NCBI GenBank assembly: GCA_003635195.1
Contig: PYIY01000211.1
Location: 12,569 to 76,568, forward strand
Source of the DNA: Candidatus Poribacteria bacterium
Lineage (GTDB): Bacteria; Poribacteria; WGA-4E; WGA-3G
DNA: 64,000 nucleotides
Direction of reading: 5' to 3'
This document shows positions 1-9,278 of the stretch, piece after piece (positions within the stretch are counted from its first letter, which is position 1; each line of letters opens with the position of its first letter). The position numbers and the translations under genes were made by a program. Below the pieces are notes generated by a model. It saw nothing but the letters and a program-made list of their open reading frames with translations, searched no databases and was not told the DNA's origin.

Positions 1-1
1 A

Positions 2-3000
2 GATGTCGTCTTCCTCAACGGGAGCGATTCTACAATAATTGCGACTTTGGTGGATGCTACCGGCACCGGACTGGATTTAGGCGAAGGCGGTTCAAGCATC
101 GTTGTAACCAACCCCTCAGGCGCGGTCGTCCCGGGTCAAACTCGCACAGACGAAGTTGATCAGTTAATATGGCAACCTATATCGCTCCCCACCGATGGCA
201 GTGCTGATGGTCGATACACCGTGGCAGTTACACCTCTTGATAAAGCTGGACGGCAAGGCGATATCGTCTATCGACAGTTCATTTACGATACAGAAAACCC
301 CCGTATCACTGCATCGTCTCCGGTAGTGTTGAGTCAACCTGCATCTTACATCAGCGATAGCCTGAACCAGTTTTCGTTTACTGTTGAAGACGTGGGACCG
401 GCGGATCTACTTCTGGAAGCGCAAACAATTGCGTTAATAGACAGTTCTGGAAATGTCGTTCCGGCAACATTGACATCCGACGAGTTAACAAATCAACTCT
501 ACTTGACACTGTCGTCTCCGTTCGCTCGAGATGGGAGTGTTGATGGCCTGTATACAGTCAGGTTATCCCTCATTGACAGAGCCGGTAACGCCTTGGATTT
601 AGAGCATCTCTTGATTTACGATTCTCAAGTGCCACAACTCTCTTCAGTCACAGTAAATACCGAACCACCAACAGAACTTATCCCACAAGGAACTGCTGAG
701 GTTCTGGAACCCATCAGCAGTATTACGATTCAGTTTGACGAGGCAACGAGAGTTGATTTCACTAATACCGTTGTTACACTCGTGAGTTCCAGTGTCTCTG
801 CAACCACTGGTGCAGCTGAAGTCGTAAATATCCCGCTCACATTGCAAGATGATGGCACCTCCCAGATAACCGCCAGTTTTCTGGAATTAAATCAATTGGA
901 TACGTATGTACTCTCTGTCACACCACGAGATGTCTCTGGTAATGTTGCCACTGCGCCTATCAATTACACTTTCATTCTGGATATACCGTTACCAAGTGTT
1001 AGTTCTGTTATTATAGGCGACTCCGAGACAGCGGGCAGTGGTGATGTCGCTTACGTTAATGCAAGCAACATGGTTATAGGAGCAGTTCTCCTTGATCCAA
1101 CAGAGACCGGATTAGCTTTCGGTAGTGACGGGTCGGATATTACGGTAGCAGACCTTGATAACATAATCGTCGCCGGTGAACTCGGTTCAAATGGGATAGA
1201 TCTGCTCGTTTGGGAACCGATAAAACTCACGACTGATGGCACTACCGATGGACGATATAGTGTATACGTTACACCTATTGATAAAGCCGGACGCGAGGGC
1301 AACACCGTTTATCGTGAATTCATTTATGATACGCAAGAGCCAGAGATAATCGCTGCTGACCCGATAGACTTAAGTCAACCCGTCTCCTATATCAGTCGGA
1401 GTTTAACACAATTCCATTTCACTGTTTCGGATGTTGGCCCTGCAGACCTCATGCTGTCAGATCAGAAAGTGACGCTCCGCGACGCGAATGGTAGTTTAGT
1501 ACCAACACAACTCACGAACAATACCGAAAACCAGCTCTTTCTCACACTCAATCAACCTTTACCCCTTGATGGAAGTATGGATGGTGAATACACCCTTGCG
1601 ATTGAGTTAGTAGACAAAGCCGGAAACGGTTTCACTGTTGAACACCAGATCGTCTATGATACCCAAGCACCAACCCTTGTTAGCACAGTACCCGCTAATG
1701 GGGCACTCCTCACTGAGGATGTCACACAGATACAAGTAACACTTAATGATGAGGGGGAGAGTGGTATTGACTGGACAATGACAACTATAACGCTAGTTAA
1801 CCCAAGTGGAAGTGAAATATCTGGTGAGCTGGTTAGCAATGGTACAACAACACTAACGCTTAGCACAAATCAGCTCGTTGAGGATGGACGATACACTATC
1901 CGTGTTCAAGCTGTTGACCGTGCCGGGAACGGTCAAGCAACCCGCTTTGAACGGAACTTCTTACTATCAAGGCGTTTACCCACAATTGTTTCAACGGAGC
2001 CGGTTACAGCACCAGTAGATGAGGCGTTCACGAATGAAGAAATTGAGCGGATAGAAGTGGAACTCGAAACAGATGATGTAAATCATCTATCAACGCTTCG
2101 CCTCTTAAATCCGGGGGATCAAGTCGTTGCTGGCCAACAACAGCGTGCATCTGGCAAGTTAATTTATAATCTGGTTCGACCCCTCGCGACTGATGGTTCT
2201 GAGGACGGTCGCTATACGATTGAGTTTACGCCAATCAGTGCTTCCGGGCGCAACGGTGAAACGCAACGATTGACGTTCATTTATGACACGCAGGCACCAG
2301 AAATTGAGAGCGATGATGTGATTGATCTTGTCGTTGCACAACCTGGAGTTAATAATTCACTAACAGAAATTCGTGTTAATCTCACCGATGACACAGCTGG
2401 TATTGATTGGGAAATTCTCGATGAGAAGTGGCTAACTTTTGAGCGACTATCGCCAAACGCAGCGAAAATTTCAGGGCGAGTTGACGACGATGGACAAGGC
2501 AACCTCATTTTCCGTCTCACTGTACCACTCGCAGACAACGGTTCGGCAGATGGCGAGTACCAAATTACCGTTAACCCCAAGGACCGCGCAGGAAATGATG
2601 ATGAACCTTATGAAAGGGTCTTCATCTACGATACCAGTCCGCCAATGATTGATGCTGGCACACTGATTATCAACGATGCACCGCTGCTTGTTGACATCAA
2701 TGCGGACAACTATCCAACGCCAGTCTCTACAACAGGTGGTGTGGTCATACAAGCAAACATCTTTGACACTGGCTTGGGAGTCAACCTCGCACAATCAAAG
2801 ATTACTGTGAGGCGCCCGGATGGATCGGAACTTTCTGGAAACACACAGCAAAATGGCGTAGACACGCTTGTTTTCAAATCCGATGGATTGACACTTCAAG
2901 GGAACTATCAAGTCGAAGTTACCAGTATCGGAAATGACTCCGAACTCCTCGGATTCGCTCCAACCGATTCTATCACAACGGGATTTCTCTATGAAACAGG

Positions 3001-3688
3001 CGAACCTACCGCTGCTGTAACCAGTGATGGTGGTGAAACCGAGTTAACCGATGAGCCACTGCCGTTAGAAGGGACAGCCTCTGACCCGGCGGGCACACAG
3101 CGAATCGGTGAAGGCGAAATCCCTGTTCCGGCATCTGGTGTCTGGCTCGTCGAAATTGTAGGGATCGGTCCGGATGATCAGCCAATTGACCCGGTCCCAG
3201 CGGTTGATGACAGCAACGCGCAAGAAGAACCGTGGAGCCGGTGGTCAATTGACTTCTTGCCGACGCGTTCGGGTGAATACGACTTAGATGTCCGGGTCAC
3301 AGATAATGCAGGCAATTACGCCGTTTATGACGTTGGAAAGTATACAATGTCGGTATCCCTCACCTTCCGCGGTTCAACATTTGGGTGGCCAAATCCGCTT
3401 CGCCTCTCACAACGAGATGTCGCTTTCTTCTCTTTTGATGTCAATGTACCACGCGGGGAGACAATTGAACTCACTTTGAGCATCTATGATTGGAGTGGCG
3501 ACATGGTGCTATCACAAACCTATCCGGATGTTGTCTCCGGACAGCGGAACGACCAATTGGTTAAGTGGAATTTGGAGAACCAGTCAGGCAATCGTGTCGC
3601 GAGAGGACTCTATATCTTCCGTTTAGAAGCCGTCAATGCAGCAGGGAATCGCGCGAACACCGTCGGTAAGGTCCTTGTCGTTGACTAA
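2..3688 (+). CDS. Giant Ig-like repeat surface protein with FlgD-like C-terminus (5' partial)
   Basis: The frame is open from base 2, so the true start lies upstream of the window; the TTG at 47 is only an internal codon. About nine modules of 100-150 residues repeat, each ending in a strand pattern like DGSxDGxYTV, then DxAGN, then FIYDTxxP, as in bacterial Ig-like/cadherin-like adhesins. The last ~100 residues (GWPNPLRLSQ to KVLVVD) match the FlgD Ig-like/gliding-motility type C-terminal fold, often used as an export or anchoring domain. No membrane segment is seen in the visible part. It is likely a secreted or surface-attached adhesin or carrier. The next gene encodes a PorV/PorQ-like barrel, a common neighbour of such proteins. 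Domain type is well supported; function is inferred. Confidence 0.8.
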   Translation, partial: DVVFLNGSDSTIIATLVDATGTGLDLGEGGSSIVVTNPSGAVVPGQTRTDEVDQLIWQPISLPTDGSADGRYTVAVTPLDKAGRQGDIVYRQFIYDTENPRITASSPVVLSQPASYISDSLNQFSFTVEDVGPADLLLEAQTIALIDSSGNVVPATLTSDELTNQLYLTLSSPFARDGSVDGLYTVRLSLIDRAGNALDLEHLLIYDSQVPQLSSVTVNTEPPTELIPQGTAEVLEPISSITIQFDEATRVDFTNTVVTLVSSSVSATTGAAEVVNIPLTLQDDGTSQITASFLELNQLDTYVLSVTPRDVSGNVATAPINYTFILDIPLPSVSSVIIGDSETAGSGDVAYVNASNMVIGAVLLDPTETGLAFGSDGSDITVADLDNIIVAGELGSNGIDLLVWEPIKLTTDGTTDGRYSVYVTPIDKAGREGNTVYREFIYDTQEPEIIAADPIDLSQPVSYISRSLTQFHFTVSDVGPADLMLSDQKVTLRDANGSLVPTQLTNNTENQLFLTLNQPLPLDGSMDGEYTLAIELVDKAGNGFTVEHQIVYDTQAPTLVSTVPANGALLTEDVTQIQVTLNDEGESGIDWTMTTITLVNPSGSEISGELVSNGTTTLTLSTNQLVEDGRYTIRVQAVDRAGNGQATRFERNFLLSRRLPTIVSTEPVTAPVDEAFTNEEIERIEVELETDDVNHLSTLRLLNPGDQVVAGQQQRASGKLIYNLVRPLATDGSEDGRYTIEFTPISASGRNGETQRLTFIYDTQAPEIESDDVIDLVVAQPGVNNSLTEIRVNLTDDTAGIDWEILDEKWLTFERLSPNAAKISGRVDDDGQGNLIFRLTVPLADNGSADGEYQITVNPKDRAGNDDEPYERVFIYDTSPPMIDAGTLIINDAPLLVDINADNYPTPVSTTGGVVIQANIFDTGLGVNLAQSKITVRRPDGSELSGNTQQNGVDTLVFKSDGLTLQGNYQVEVTSIGNDSELLGFAPTDSITTGFLYETGEPTAAVTSDGGETELTDEPLPLEGTASDPAGTQRIGEGEIPVPASGVWLVEIVGIGPDDQPIDPVPAVDDSNAQEEPWSRWSIDFLPTRSGEYDLDVRVTDNAGNYAVYDVGKYTMSVSLTFRGSTFGWPNPLRLSQRDVAFFSFDVNVPRGETIELTLSIYDWSGDMVLSQTYPDVVSGQRNDQLVKWNLENQSGNRVARGLYIFRLEAVNAAGNRANTVGKVLVVD

Positions 3689-3691
3689 AAA

Positions 3692-3858
3692 GCAGTTACC
3701 AGAGGAACAGTTACCAGTTACCAGTGGCCAGTTAAAAGAGGTTTTCGGTTAATTATAAGTCTTTTTACTGGAAACTCGAAACTGGACACTGAGGTTTTGG
3801 ACAGTTAGAGAGTCTCTTTCTGGTAACTGGACACTTGGTAACTGGTAACTGAAAAAGG
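3692..3858. repeat. Heptamer-based imperfect inverted repeat (GTTACCA family)
   Basis: Runs of GTTACCA units at the left (ending in TGGCCAGTTAAAAGAGG) face runs of TAACTGG at the right, so the block can fold on itself. It fills the whole space between the Ig-like gene and the PorV-like gene and runs up to the latter's AGGAG ribosome binding site. The same family recurs at about 4.85, 6.07, 9.11, 25.65, 27.6, 30.5 and 62.5 kb. Confidence 0.8.
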
Positions 3859-3865
3859 AGAACTC

Positions 3866-4849
3866 ATGATGCTGAAAAGAGGAGCCGTTCAAATCGTAAT
3901 GGCACTTCTCATAATAACTGCAGCTGCCCCAAGTGTGCACGCTGATATTAACGATGGTGCAGGAACAGTTGGTGCCGCTTTCCTAAAAATTGAAGGTGGC
4001 AGTCGCCCTGCTGCATTAGGCGGTGCCTTCGCTGGACTTGCTAACGATATTAATACCATCTTCTGGAATCCAGCAGGGTTAACCGCCGTCCACGACAGGG
4101 AATTGACTGCGATGCAACACTTCTCGTTCGCAGAAATTAATAACCAAACCATCGGGTACGCACAGCGTATAGAGCGGCTTGTCTGGGGGGCCAGTTTTCT
4201 TGGGAGCTTCACAGAAATTGAACGCCGACAGGGACCAACCGAAGACCCTGATAGCACTGTAACAATCGGCGCGTTTGCTACAGGTTTATCCCTCGCCTAC
4301 CCACTCAGCGAAGCAATATCAGTTGGTGGTACAGCCAAAATAATTTCAGAGCAACTGGATATTCAAAACGCCTTCGGGGCCGCAGCGGATGTCGGATTAG
4401 TCCTGCGCTTGCTTGACAATCATCTCGGTATCGGGATCGCTGTCCAAAATGCTGGGGTCTTAGACGGTGGTGAAAACTTGCCTATGGCACTTCGGGCAGG
4501 ACTTGCTTACAGAACGTGGAAGCAACCTGCTGCAGAAGCAGAAGCAGATAAGCCAATCCCAGCACAGGAGGTATGGGCATTGGTTGCAGACGCACATCTC
4601 CCGCTTCTTGATGCAAATCCGAGCTTCCATATCGGGGCAGAGCGGTGGTTTTACGAAAGTATCGCCGCACGCGTCGGATATCGGATCGGTTTGAACGAAA
4701 ATCCAAGCGACGGCTTAGCACTCGGCATCGGCATCCGACGCAGTGGTGAAGACGCATTAGCAAATATCGACTTCCAGTTTGATTACGCTTTCGTACCAGA
4801 TGCTAATGTCGGCAACGCACATCGCGTCTCCTTCATCACGCGTTTTTGA
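3866..4849 (+). CDS. PorV/PorQ-like outer-membrane beta-barrel protein
   Basis: 327 residues with a signal peptide ending near VHA-DI. The N-terminal stretch AFLKIEGGSRPAALGGAFAG followed by IFWNPAGL is the hallmark of the PorV/PorQ (UPF0164, FadL-like) barrel family. The protein ends in aromatic Phe (HRVSFITRF), as many outer-membrane barrels do. An AGGAG ribosome binding site sits five bases before the first ATG (a second ATG follows directly). In Bacteroidetes PorV is a shuttle of the type IX secretion system. Here it follows a protein with a FlgD-like C-terminal domain, which suggests a role in export or anchoring of that partner. No other type IX component is visible, so that role is inferred. 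Confidence 0.8.
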   Translation: MMLKRGAVQIVMALLIITAAAPSVHADINDGAGTVGAAFLKIEGGSRPAALGGAFAGLANDINTIFWNPAGLTAVHDRELTAMQHFSFAEINNQTIGYAQRIERLVWGASFLGSFTEIERRQGPTEDPDSTVTIGAFATGLSLAYPLSEAISVGGTAKIISEQLDIQNAFGAAADVGLVLRLLDNHLGIGIAVQNAGVLDGGENLPMALRAGLAYRTWKQPAAEAEADKPIPAQEVWALVADAHLPLLDANPSFHIGAERWFYESIAARVGYRIGLNENPSDGLALGIGIRRSGEDALANIDFQFDYAFVPDANVGNAHRVSFITRF

Positions 4850-4851
4850 AG

Positions 4852-4924
4852 TTACCAGTTACCAGTTACCAGTTACCAGACAAGAGACTTCTTAACTGGC
4901 CACTGGTGACTGGTGACTGGCGAC
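4852..4924. repeat. Heptamer inverted repeat between convergent genes
   Basis: GTTACCA units (left) and ACTGGTGACTGG units (right) form an imperfect hairpin with an AAGAGACTTCTT core. It lies exactly between the convergent ends of the PorV-like gene and nadA, where it could act as a bidirectional terminator; that role is inferred from position. Confidence 0.75.
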
Positions 4925-4926
4925 TG

Positions 4927-6051
4927 TTACACGCTCGCTTCAAGCATGCGTTCAATTGGCGCGCGGGCTTTGTCAATAGTCTCAGGACTTAGCGTAATTT
5001 CGTATTCATCAAGACACTCATTCCGATCAATCGCTTCCAAGATATTCGCTATTTTGCCCAAATTGACTTGTGCCATGTGTGAACACCGGACCGAGCATGC
5101 CGTCCAGAATTGAACTTCTGGAAATTCCTGTGCCAAGTTAGAAGTTAATTCACATTCCGAAGCAACAAAGGCACGTTCCAAGTTGCTTGCCGCGACACGT
5201 GCCGCGATGTCCTTCATAATTTGACTGGTACTGCCGTAAAAATCCGCTTCTTTTAAGACCTCCGGGCGGCACTCCCAGTGGGCATACAACTTACGGTGGG
5301 CGTGTCCTTTCGGGATTTCAAAGGATTCACGGATGCCAAGAAGATCATCAAGTGTGAATTTTTCGTGAACCTCACAAACTGCACCGCGTGCCGTGTTGTC
5401 TTTGCCAGGATAGACGACATTTTTCTCGTCCTTCAACTCTTCCTCCAAATTCTGTGCGAAGAAGATATCGGGCACAAAAATCAGTGTATCCCCAGGCATA
5501 GATTTAGCGATGTGTGCTGCATTCGCTGATGTACAGCAGATATCTGATTCTGCTTTTGCGTCTGCATAACTATTGATATAGATCATCACCGGCGCACCCG
5601 GATAGAGGGATTTCAACTCTCTAACATCTTCAGCACCGAAATTATCAGCGAGCGAGCATCCTGCTGTTTTGTCAGCAACTAACACCGTTTTGCTCGGATT
5701 CAAAATTTTTGCTGTCTCCGCCATAAACGGGACACCGTTAAAAATTAGATACGGAGCTTCTGTTTTTGCGGCGTACATGCTCAAGCCGAGCGAATCACCC
5801 TGCTCCTCTTTTTCAGACAACCCAAAAACGAGGGGCTCCATATAGTTGTGACCAAGCATCACAACGTTGTGTTTCTGCTTCAGGGTCCGTATTCTGTGGA
5901 CAGTCTTCGCGTGAGCCTCTATGTCAAGAAACGTTAAGCTTGGATGATGGCGGTTGTACAACTCCTGCTTAACTTCTTCAATAGTGAGGTCTGTACAATT
6001 TGGGGCATCTGTTGCAGCAGGAGTTTCTCCCTTAGAATGCATGCTAATCAC
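4927..6051 (-). CDS. nadA: Quinolinate synthase
   Basis: 374 residues, normal for the longer NadA type. NadA condenses iminoaspartate with dihydroxyacetone phosphate to quinolinate in de novo NAD synthesis in the cytosol, using a [4Fe-4S] cluster. Visible signatures are HNYMEPLVFGLSE near residue 68, the three cluster Cys candidates in TAGCSLAD (Cys132), GAVCEVHE (Cys226) and ACSVRC (Cys319/323), and the ICCTSANA segment near 171. nadB and nadC are not next to it. It is flanked on both sides by heptamer repeats. Assignment is firm. Confidence 0.95.
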   Translation of the reverse strand: MISMHSKGETPAATDAPNCTDLTIEEVKQELYNRHHPSLTFLDIEAHAKTVHRIRTLKQKHNVVMLGHNYMEPLVFGLSEKEEQGDSLGLSMYAAKTEAPYLIFNGVPFMAETAKILNPSKTVLVADKTAGCSLADNFGAEDVRELKSLYPGAPVMIYINSYADAKAESDICCTSANAAHIAKSMPGDTLIFVPDIFFAQNLEEELKDEKNVVYPGKDNTARGAVCEVHEKFTLDDLLGIRESFEIPKGHAHRKLYAHWECRPEVLKEADFYGSTSQIMKDIAARVAASNLERAFVASECELTSNLAQEFPEVQFWTACSVRCSHMAQVNLGKIANILEAIDRNECLDEYEITLSPETIDKARAPIERMLEASV

Positions 6052-6066
6052 GCTCCATGGAATAGT

Positions 6067-6153
6067 AACCAGTGGCCAGTAACCAGTGGCCAGTTAAAAG
6101 AAAGATAGGATTCAATCACAACCCTCTTAACTGGTAACTGGTAACTGGTAACT
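6067..6153. repeat. Heptamer inverted repeat upstream of nadA
   Basis: AACCAGTGGCCAG units face CTGGTAACTGGTAACTG units across a centre rich in AAAGA/TCTTAA. It lies in the divergent region between nadA and the gene at 6229, so it is not limited to gene ends. Confidence 0.75.
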
Positions 6154-6228
6154 GATTTATTTGTTCCAATTAGCATACACTTAAAATATTTCTTTTGTCA
6201 AGACCTAATATATAGAAATGATACACAA

Positions 6229-6870
6229 ATGCGAAATTTATGCCAAATTTTCTGCGTGAAAACAGGAAAAACCTGCGCCGTTGTTCTTATTGTATGTCTT
6301 CTTTTAGGCTTAACACCGACGGCGGAAAGTGTTTCGGTCAAATTAAGAGGGAAAATAGCTTTGGTGGGGATTCTTTCAGGGCTTGCGTATGCGACACACA
6401 TGCTTGTTAAACGCGATAGGCGAGTCGTGGAGAAGTTAAAACTTCGCCTCGGCCCGCCTGATCGGGTTATTCAGTTTGAACGTGGATTTGACTTGTGGCG
6501 TATTAACTATTATGGAGAGCAGTGCTATATGTTTCGCAATAACCGATTTGTCGAAACTACGCCATGCCTGCGCCTACGATCTCAATATCAAGGCTATGAA
6601 AATCAGACACACGCTCGCCTTAGAACCGACATGCGTAAGTCTGTGTCACCTTTTCTTATTGATACACCCGTTTTAGTGCGCCCCAAGTGGTTGCAGCTTT
6701 GCCCTTTGCATCCACAGCAAGCCCCTCCACTTGTATCTTCCGATCTTTATCCGTTGGGAGACGAAGGTCTCCTTCGTTCGCTTTCAAGTTGGTCGTCACG
6801 AAGATTGTATCTATCATGGTGGCATCTTCACGCACGCCAATACGAAGCACTGTCTCACCCGCTTCCTTGA
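6229..6870 (+). CDS. Small exported protein of unknown function, 3' end doubtful
   Basis: The first ~140 residues look genuine: a hydrophobic signal-like segment (VVLIVCLLLGLTPTA), a second hydrophobic stretch (IALVGILSGLAYA), then a basic region with LRLGPPDRVIQFERGFDLW and INYYGEQCYMF. From about base 6656 the frame runs antisense through the end of the next gene for 215 bp and gives a low-complexity tail, so the native C-terminus has probably been lost by a frameshift or deletion. I do not recognise the family. The fragment LGPPDRV resembles small exported proteins of the SmpA/BamE type only superficially. Confidence 0.45.
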   Translation: MRNLCQIFCVKTGKTCAVVLIVCLLLGLTPTAESVSVKLRGKIALVGILSGLAYATHMLVKRDRRVVEKLKLRLGPPDRVIQFERGFDLWRINYYGEQCYMFRNNRFVETTPCLRLRSQYQGYENQTHARLRTDMRKSVSPFLIDTPVLVRPKWLQLCPLHPQQAPPLVSSDLYPLGDEGLLRSLSSWSSRRLYLSWWHLHARQYEALSHPLP

Positions 6871-7324
6871 ACTTCCATTCCCGGTCAAAGGTTCCACCGT
6901 CTAACCAGTGGTTGATGCGGTCCCAATGCCAAGCAGCACCTTGTGCAACACCCCAGCGGAACTCGGTATTCTGGGTTGCTTGAGGATCCTCGTTTGGGTC
7001 GGCAGGTTGCCAAGTTACCCAAAATGAATCGCTATTCCCATCCCAAGCAATGACCTGACCCCACAGCGCGTAAGTGTCCGGTTGGGGAATATTGATGATA
7101 AATTCAGCGTAACCTTTACCACCACCACCTGTGGCGGCAGCACCTTCCATCCAGATGAATTTTCCATCAGAGGCATTTTTATCATCTGCAATGATCATCG
7201 GTTCTACAATCTCGTTTGCTAATTCGGCTTCAAGCGCAATTTCAACTTCAGCATAAAGTCCTACAATACCATATAAAGCGAGTGTTAGTATAATCAGGGT
7301 CAATAATCTTCCGTGTTTCACCAA
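6656..7324 (-). CDS. Secreted CBM6/35-like carbohydrate-binding domain protein
   Basis: 222 residues: signal peptide (about 1-25), then one jelly-roll-like domain beginning ALEAELANEIVEPM, the usual opening of CBM6/CBM35-type modules, with WMEGAAATGGGG, YALWGQVIAWDGNSDSFWV and HWDRINHWLDGG. The C-terminus, AATTWGALKRVYQ, is a short tag also found in neighbouring unrelated secreted proteins. The gene at 7395 is a close paralogue upstream in the same direction, so this is a tandem duplication. Likely periplasmic or cell-surface; binding to glycans is inferred from the fold, with no enzymatic domain present. Confidence 0.75.
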   Translation of the reverse strand: MVKHGRLLTLIILTLALYGIVGLYAEVEIALEAELANEIVEPMIIADDKNASDGKFIWMEGAAATGGGGKGYAEFIINIPQPDTYALWGQVIAWDGNSDSFWVTWQPADPNEDPQATQNTEFRWGVAQGAAWHWDRINHWLDGGTFDREWKFKEAGETVLRIGVREDATMIDTIFVTTNLKANEGDLRLPTDKDRKIQVEGLAVDAKGKAATTWGALKRVYQ

Positions 7325-7351
7325 ATACCTCCTTTCTGTCTTCTGAAACCC

Positions 7352-7375
7352 GCGGGCAGTTCGGAAACCGCCCGC
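7352..7375 (-). terminator. GC-rich hairpin between the CBM-like paralogues
   Basis: GCGGGC and GCCCGC arms enclose a 12-base loop, just after the stop codon of the 7395-8048 gene. There is no T-run on the minus strand, so it is either a weak terminator or an mRNA-stabilising intercistronic hairpin. Confidence 0.45.
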
Positions 7376-7394
7376 AGCCAGATTAAGTCAATTA

Positions 7395-8048
7395 CTATCG
7401 TTCTGCTTTCAGCTTACCCCATGTTGTGGCGAGCTTATCTTGCGGTTCAACAGGCGTTAGGGAATCTTCCGGAATAGGATCGCGAGGGTTCACTTCCGCC
7501 TCGTCCTCGGAAAGATTATCGGTGATATAGATGACATCCAACATAGTGGCATCTTCTCGGACTGCGATACGGAGGGTGGTTTCCCCGGCTGCTTCTATCT
7601 CCCATTCCCGTTCAAACGTTCCACCGTCTAACCAGTGGTTGATACGGTCCCAGTGCCATTCATTGCCTTGTGCGACACCCCAGCGGAACTCCGTATTTTG
7701 GGTTTCTTGCGCGTTTTCATCGGGATCAGCAGGTTGCCAAGTTACCCAGAATGAGTCGCTATTGCCATCCCATGCAAGGACTTTTCCCCACAGGGCATAA
7801 GTGCCGGGTGCTGAAATATGAAGTTTATATTCTGCCCAACCTTCACCACCGCCACCGGTCGCCGCGGGGCCCTCCATCCATATAAATTGCCCCCCGGAAG
7901 CTGCATCATCGTCGGCAACTACCATCGGTGCTTCGATTGTATCTGCTGCTTCTGCTTCAATTGCCCGCTCATAACTGTAACTTACACTGATTGTGAGTAA
8001 TAAACCGAAAGTGAAAAGTGTACCAAATACTAATGTTTTGAAACGCAT
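7395..8048 (-). CDS. Secreted CBM6/35-like carbohydrate-binding domain protein (paralogue)
   Basis: 217 residues with signal peptide to about residue 26, then AIEAEAADTIEAPMVV opening a domain nearly identical in layout to the 6656-7324 product (WMEGPAATGGGGEGW, YALWGKVLAWDGNSDSFWV, HWDRINHWLDGG). It ends in a linker with TPVEPQDKLATTWGKLKAER, the clearest example of the C-terminal tag shared by secreted proteins here. It precedes its paralogue by 70 bp on the same strand, so the two may be co-transcribed. Substrate unknown. Confidence 0.75.
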   Translation of the reverse strand: MRFKTLVFGTLFTFGLLLTISVSYSYERAIEAEAADTIEAPMVVADDDAASGGQFIWMEGPAATGGGGEGWAEYKLHISAPGTYALWGKVLAWDGNSDSFWVTWQPADPDENAQETQNTEFRWGVAQGNEWHWDRINHWLDGGTFEREWEIEAAGETTLRIAVREDATMLDVIYITDNLSEDEAEVNPRDPIPEDSLTPVEPQDKLATTWGKLKAER

Positions 8049-8118
8049 ATAGGTATCTCCTTTATAGTAAATTTTTTAACCTTTTGGAATGCTTTGCCCG
8101 TTTTCAAAGGGCACATTA

Positions 8119-9090
8119 TTAATTACCAACCCATGGAGCTCGCATTTTGCCCCACTGTAGAATCTGTAATCCGAATAATTCTATTGGTAAGACATCCAGA
8201 GCAGTTGACCATTTCGGTTGCGCCGCCCAGGCACCATTGTTAATCAATTCGCGGCGTTCGCTCCCATCCGCACGCATAAGATGAATAACCCATCTGCCAT
8301 CTTTCTCAAATTGAAAAGCGATGCTCTTACCGTCAGATGCCCATGCCGGAACTGCTTCATCTGTAGGCGTATCGGTGAGTGCTTCTTTATTCCCACCATC
8401 AACTGCATCCATGATATATAGGTCAAAGTCAGCAAGTACCGCCTCGGCATGCATTGAAGCATACACAATCCGACTCCCATCAGGAGACCAAGCCGGATAG
8501 GTGTCCATCAGCGGTTGATGCGTTAACCGCTGTTCAACTCTGCTATGGACATTAACAATGTATATGTCCCAGTTGAGTTCCCGCTTTGAGTGGAAAACAA
8601 GGGTGTCCCCATCGGGCGACCAAGCAGGTGCTTCATCTTCAAACGGATTTTCGGTGAGGTGTTCTACCTCGCCATTATTGAGATGAAGCAGATAGATGTC
8701 GAAATGCCCCTCGCGATTTGATGTGAAAGCGAGGCGCGTACCGTCAGGAGACCAAGCAGGTGCCTTATCTGTCGCGGGGTGATGCGTTAGACGCTGTTGG
8801 TTAGTGCCGTCAGCATGCATCACATAAATCTCGTGATTTCCATCCCGCCGAGAGAAAAAGGCAATCTGAGTCCCGTCCGGTGCCCACGTCGGATAGTAGT
8901 CCGCTGCAGGATTGTGCGTGAGGTTTATAGGTCGCTTTCCTGCCGTATCTGTCAGATAGATTTCCCAATCACCGCTCACATCCGAGGCAAAGGCAATCGT
9001 TGCAGGCGCGTGTGGTTGACACATAGCACTATCGACACTAAGGAAGAACATCACGAAAATACTACTCTGATATACTAACAGAACTCGCAT
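8119..9090 (-). CDS. Secreted TolB-like (PD40) beta-propeller protein
   Basis: 323 residues: signal peptide (about 1-25), then at least five PD40/WD40-like repeats of the form PAWSPDGTRLAFTSNREGHFDIYLL with HEIYVMHADG and QRLTHHPATD connectors, as in the TolB propeller and DPP-IV N-terminal region. There is no enzymatic domain after the propeller. The C-terminus (GLQILQWGKMRAPWVGN) carries a variant of the Trp-Gly tag. Probably periplasmic; possible protein- or ligand-binding scaffold. No clear Shine-Dalgarno precedes the ATG. Confidence 0.75.
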   Translation of the reverse strand: MRVLLVYQSSIFVMFFLSVDSAMCQPHAPATIAFASDVSGDWEIYLTDTAGKRPINLTHNPAADYYPTWAPDGTQIAFFSRRDGNHEIYVMHADGTNQQRLTHHPATDKAPAWSPDGTRLAFTSNREGHFDIYLLHLNNGEVEHLTENPFEDEAPAWSPDGDTLVFHSKRELNWDIYIVNVHSRVEQRLTHQPLMDTYPAWSPDGSRIVYASMHAEAVLADFDLYIMDAVDGGNKEALTDTPTDEAVPAWASDGKSIAFQFEKDGRWVIHLMRADGSERRELINNGAWAAQPKWSTALDVLPIELFGLQILQWGKMRAPWVGN

Positions 9091-9109
9091 TTTTTGTCTA
9101 TATTTTTAA

Positions 9110-9257
9110 AGTTACCAGTTACCAGTTACCAGAAAAAAGGTTTCAGAAGTTCCCCAACCCCTTTTCACTGGCCACTGGTGACTGATAAAAGAGGGTTGTG
9201 ATGCACAAAGGTCTCCCCTCTTAACTGGCCACTGGTTACTGGCGACTGGTTACTGAT
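9110..9257. repeat. Heptamer inverted repeat, double copy
   Basis: GTTACCA units at 9110-9130 are followed by ACTGGCCACTGGTGACTG, then a second block with ACTGGCCACTGGTTACTGGCGACTGG at 9221-9257, so two units lie side by side. It occupies the gap between two minus-strand genes. Confidence 0.75.
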
Positions 9258-9278
9258 ACACTGATAACCCTTAAACTA

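Noticed and set aside
3692..3858. Possible CRISPR array from regularly repeated short units
   Set aside because: Units are 7 bases and directly contiguous, there are no 30-40-base spacers, and no cas gene is present.
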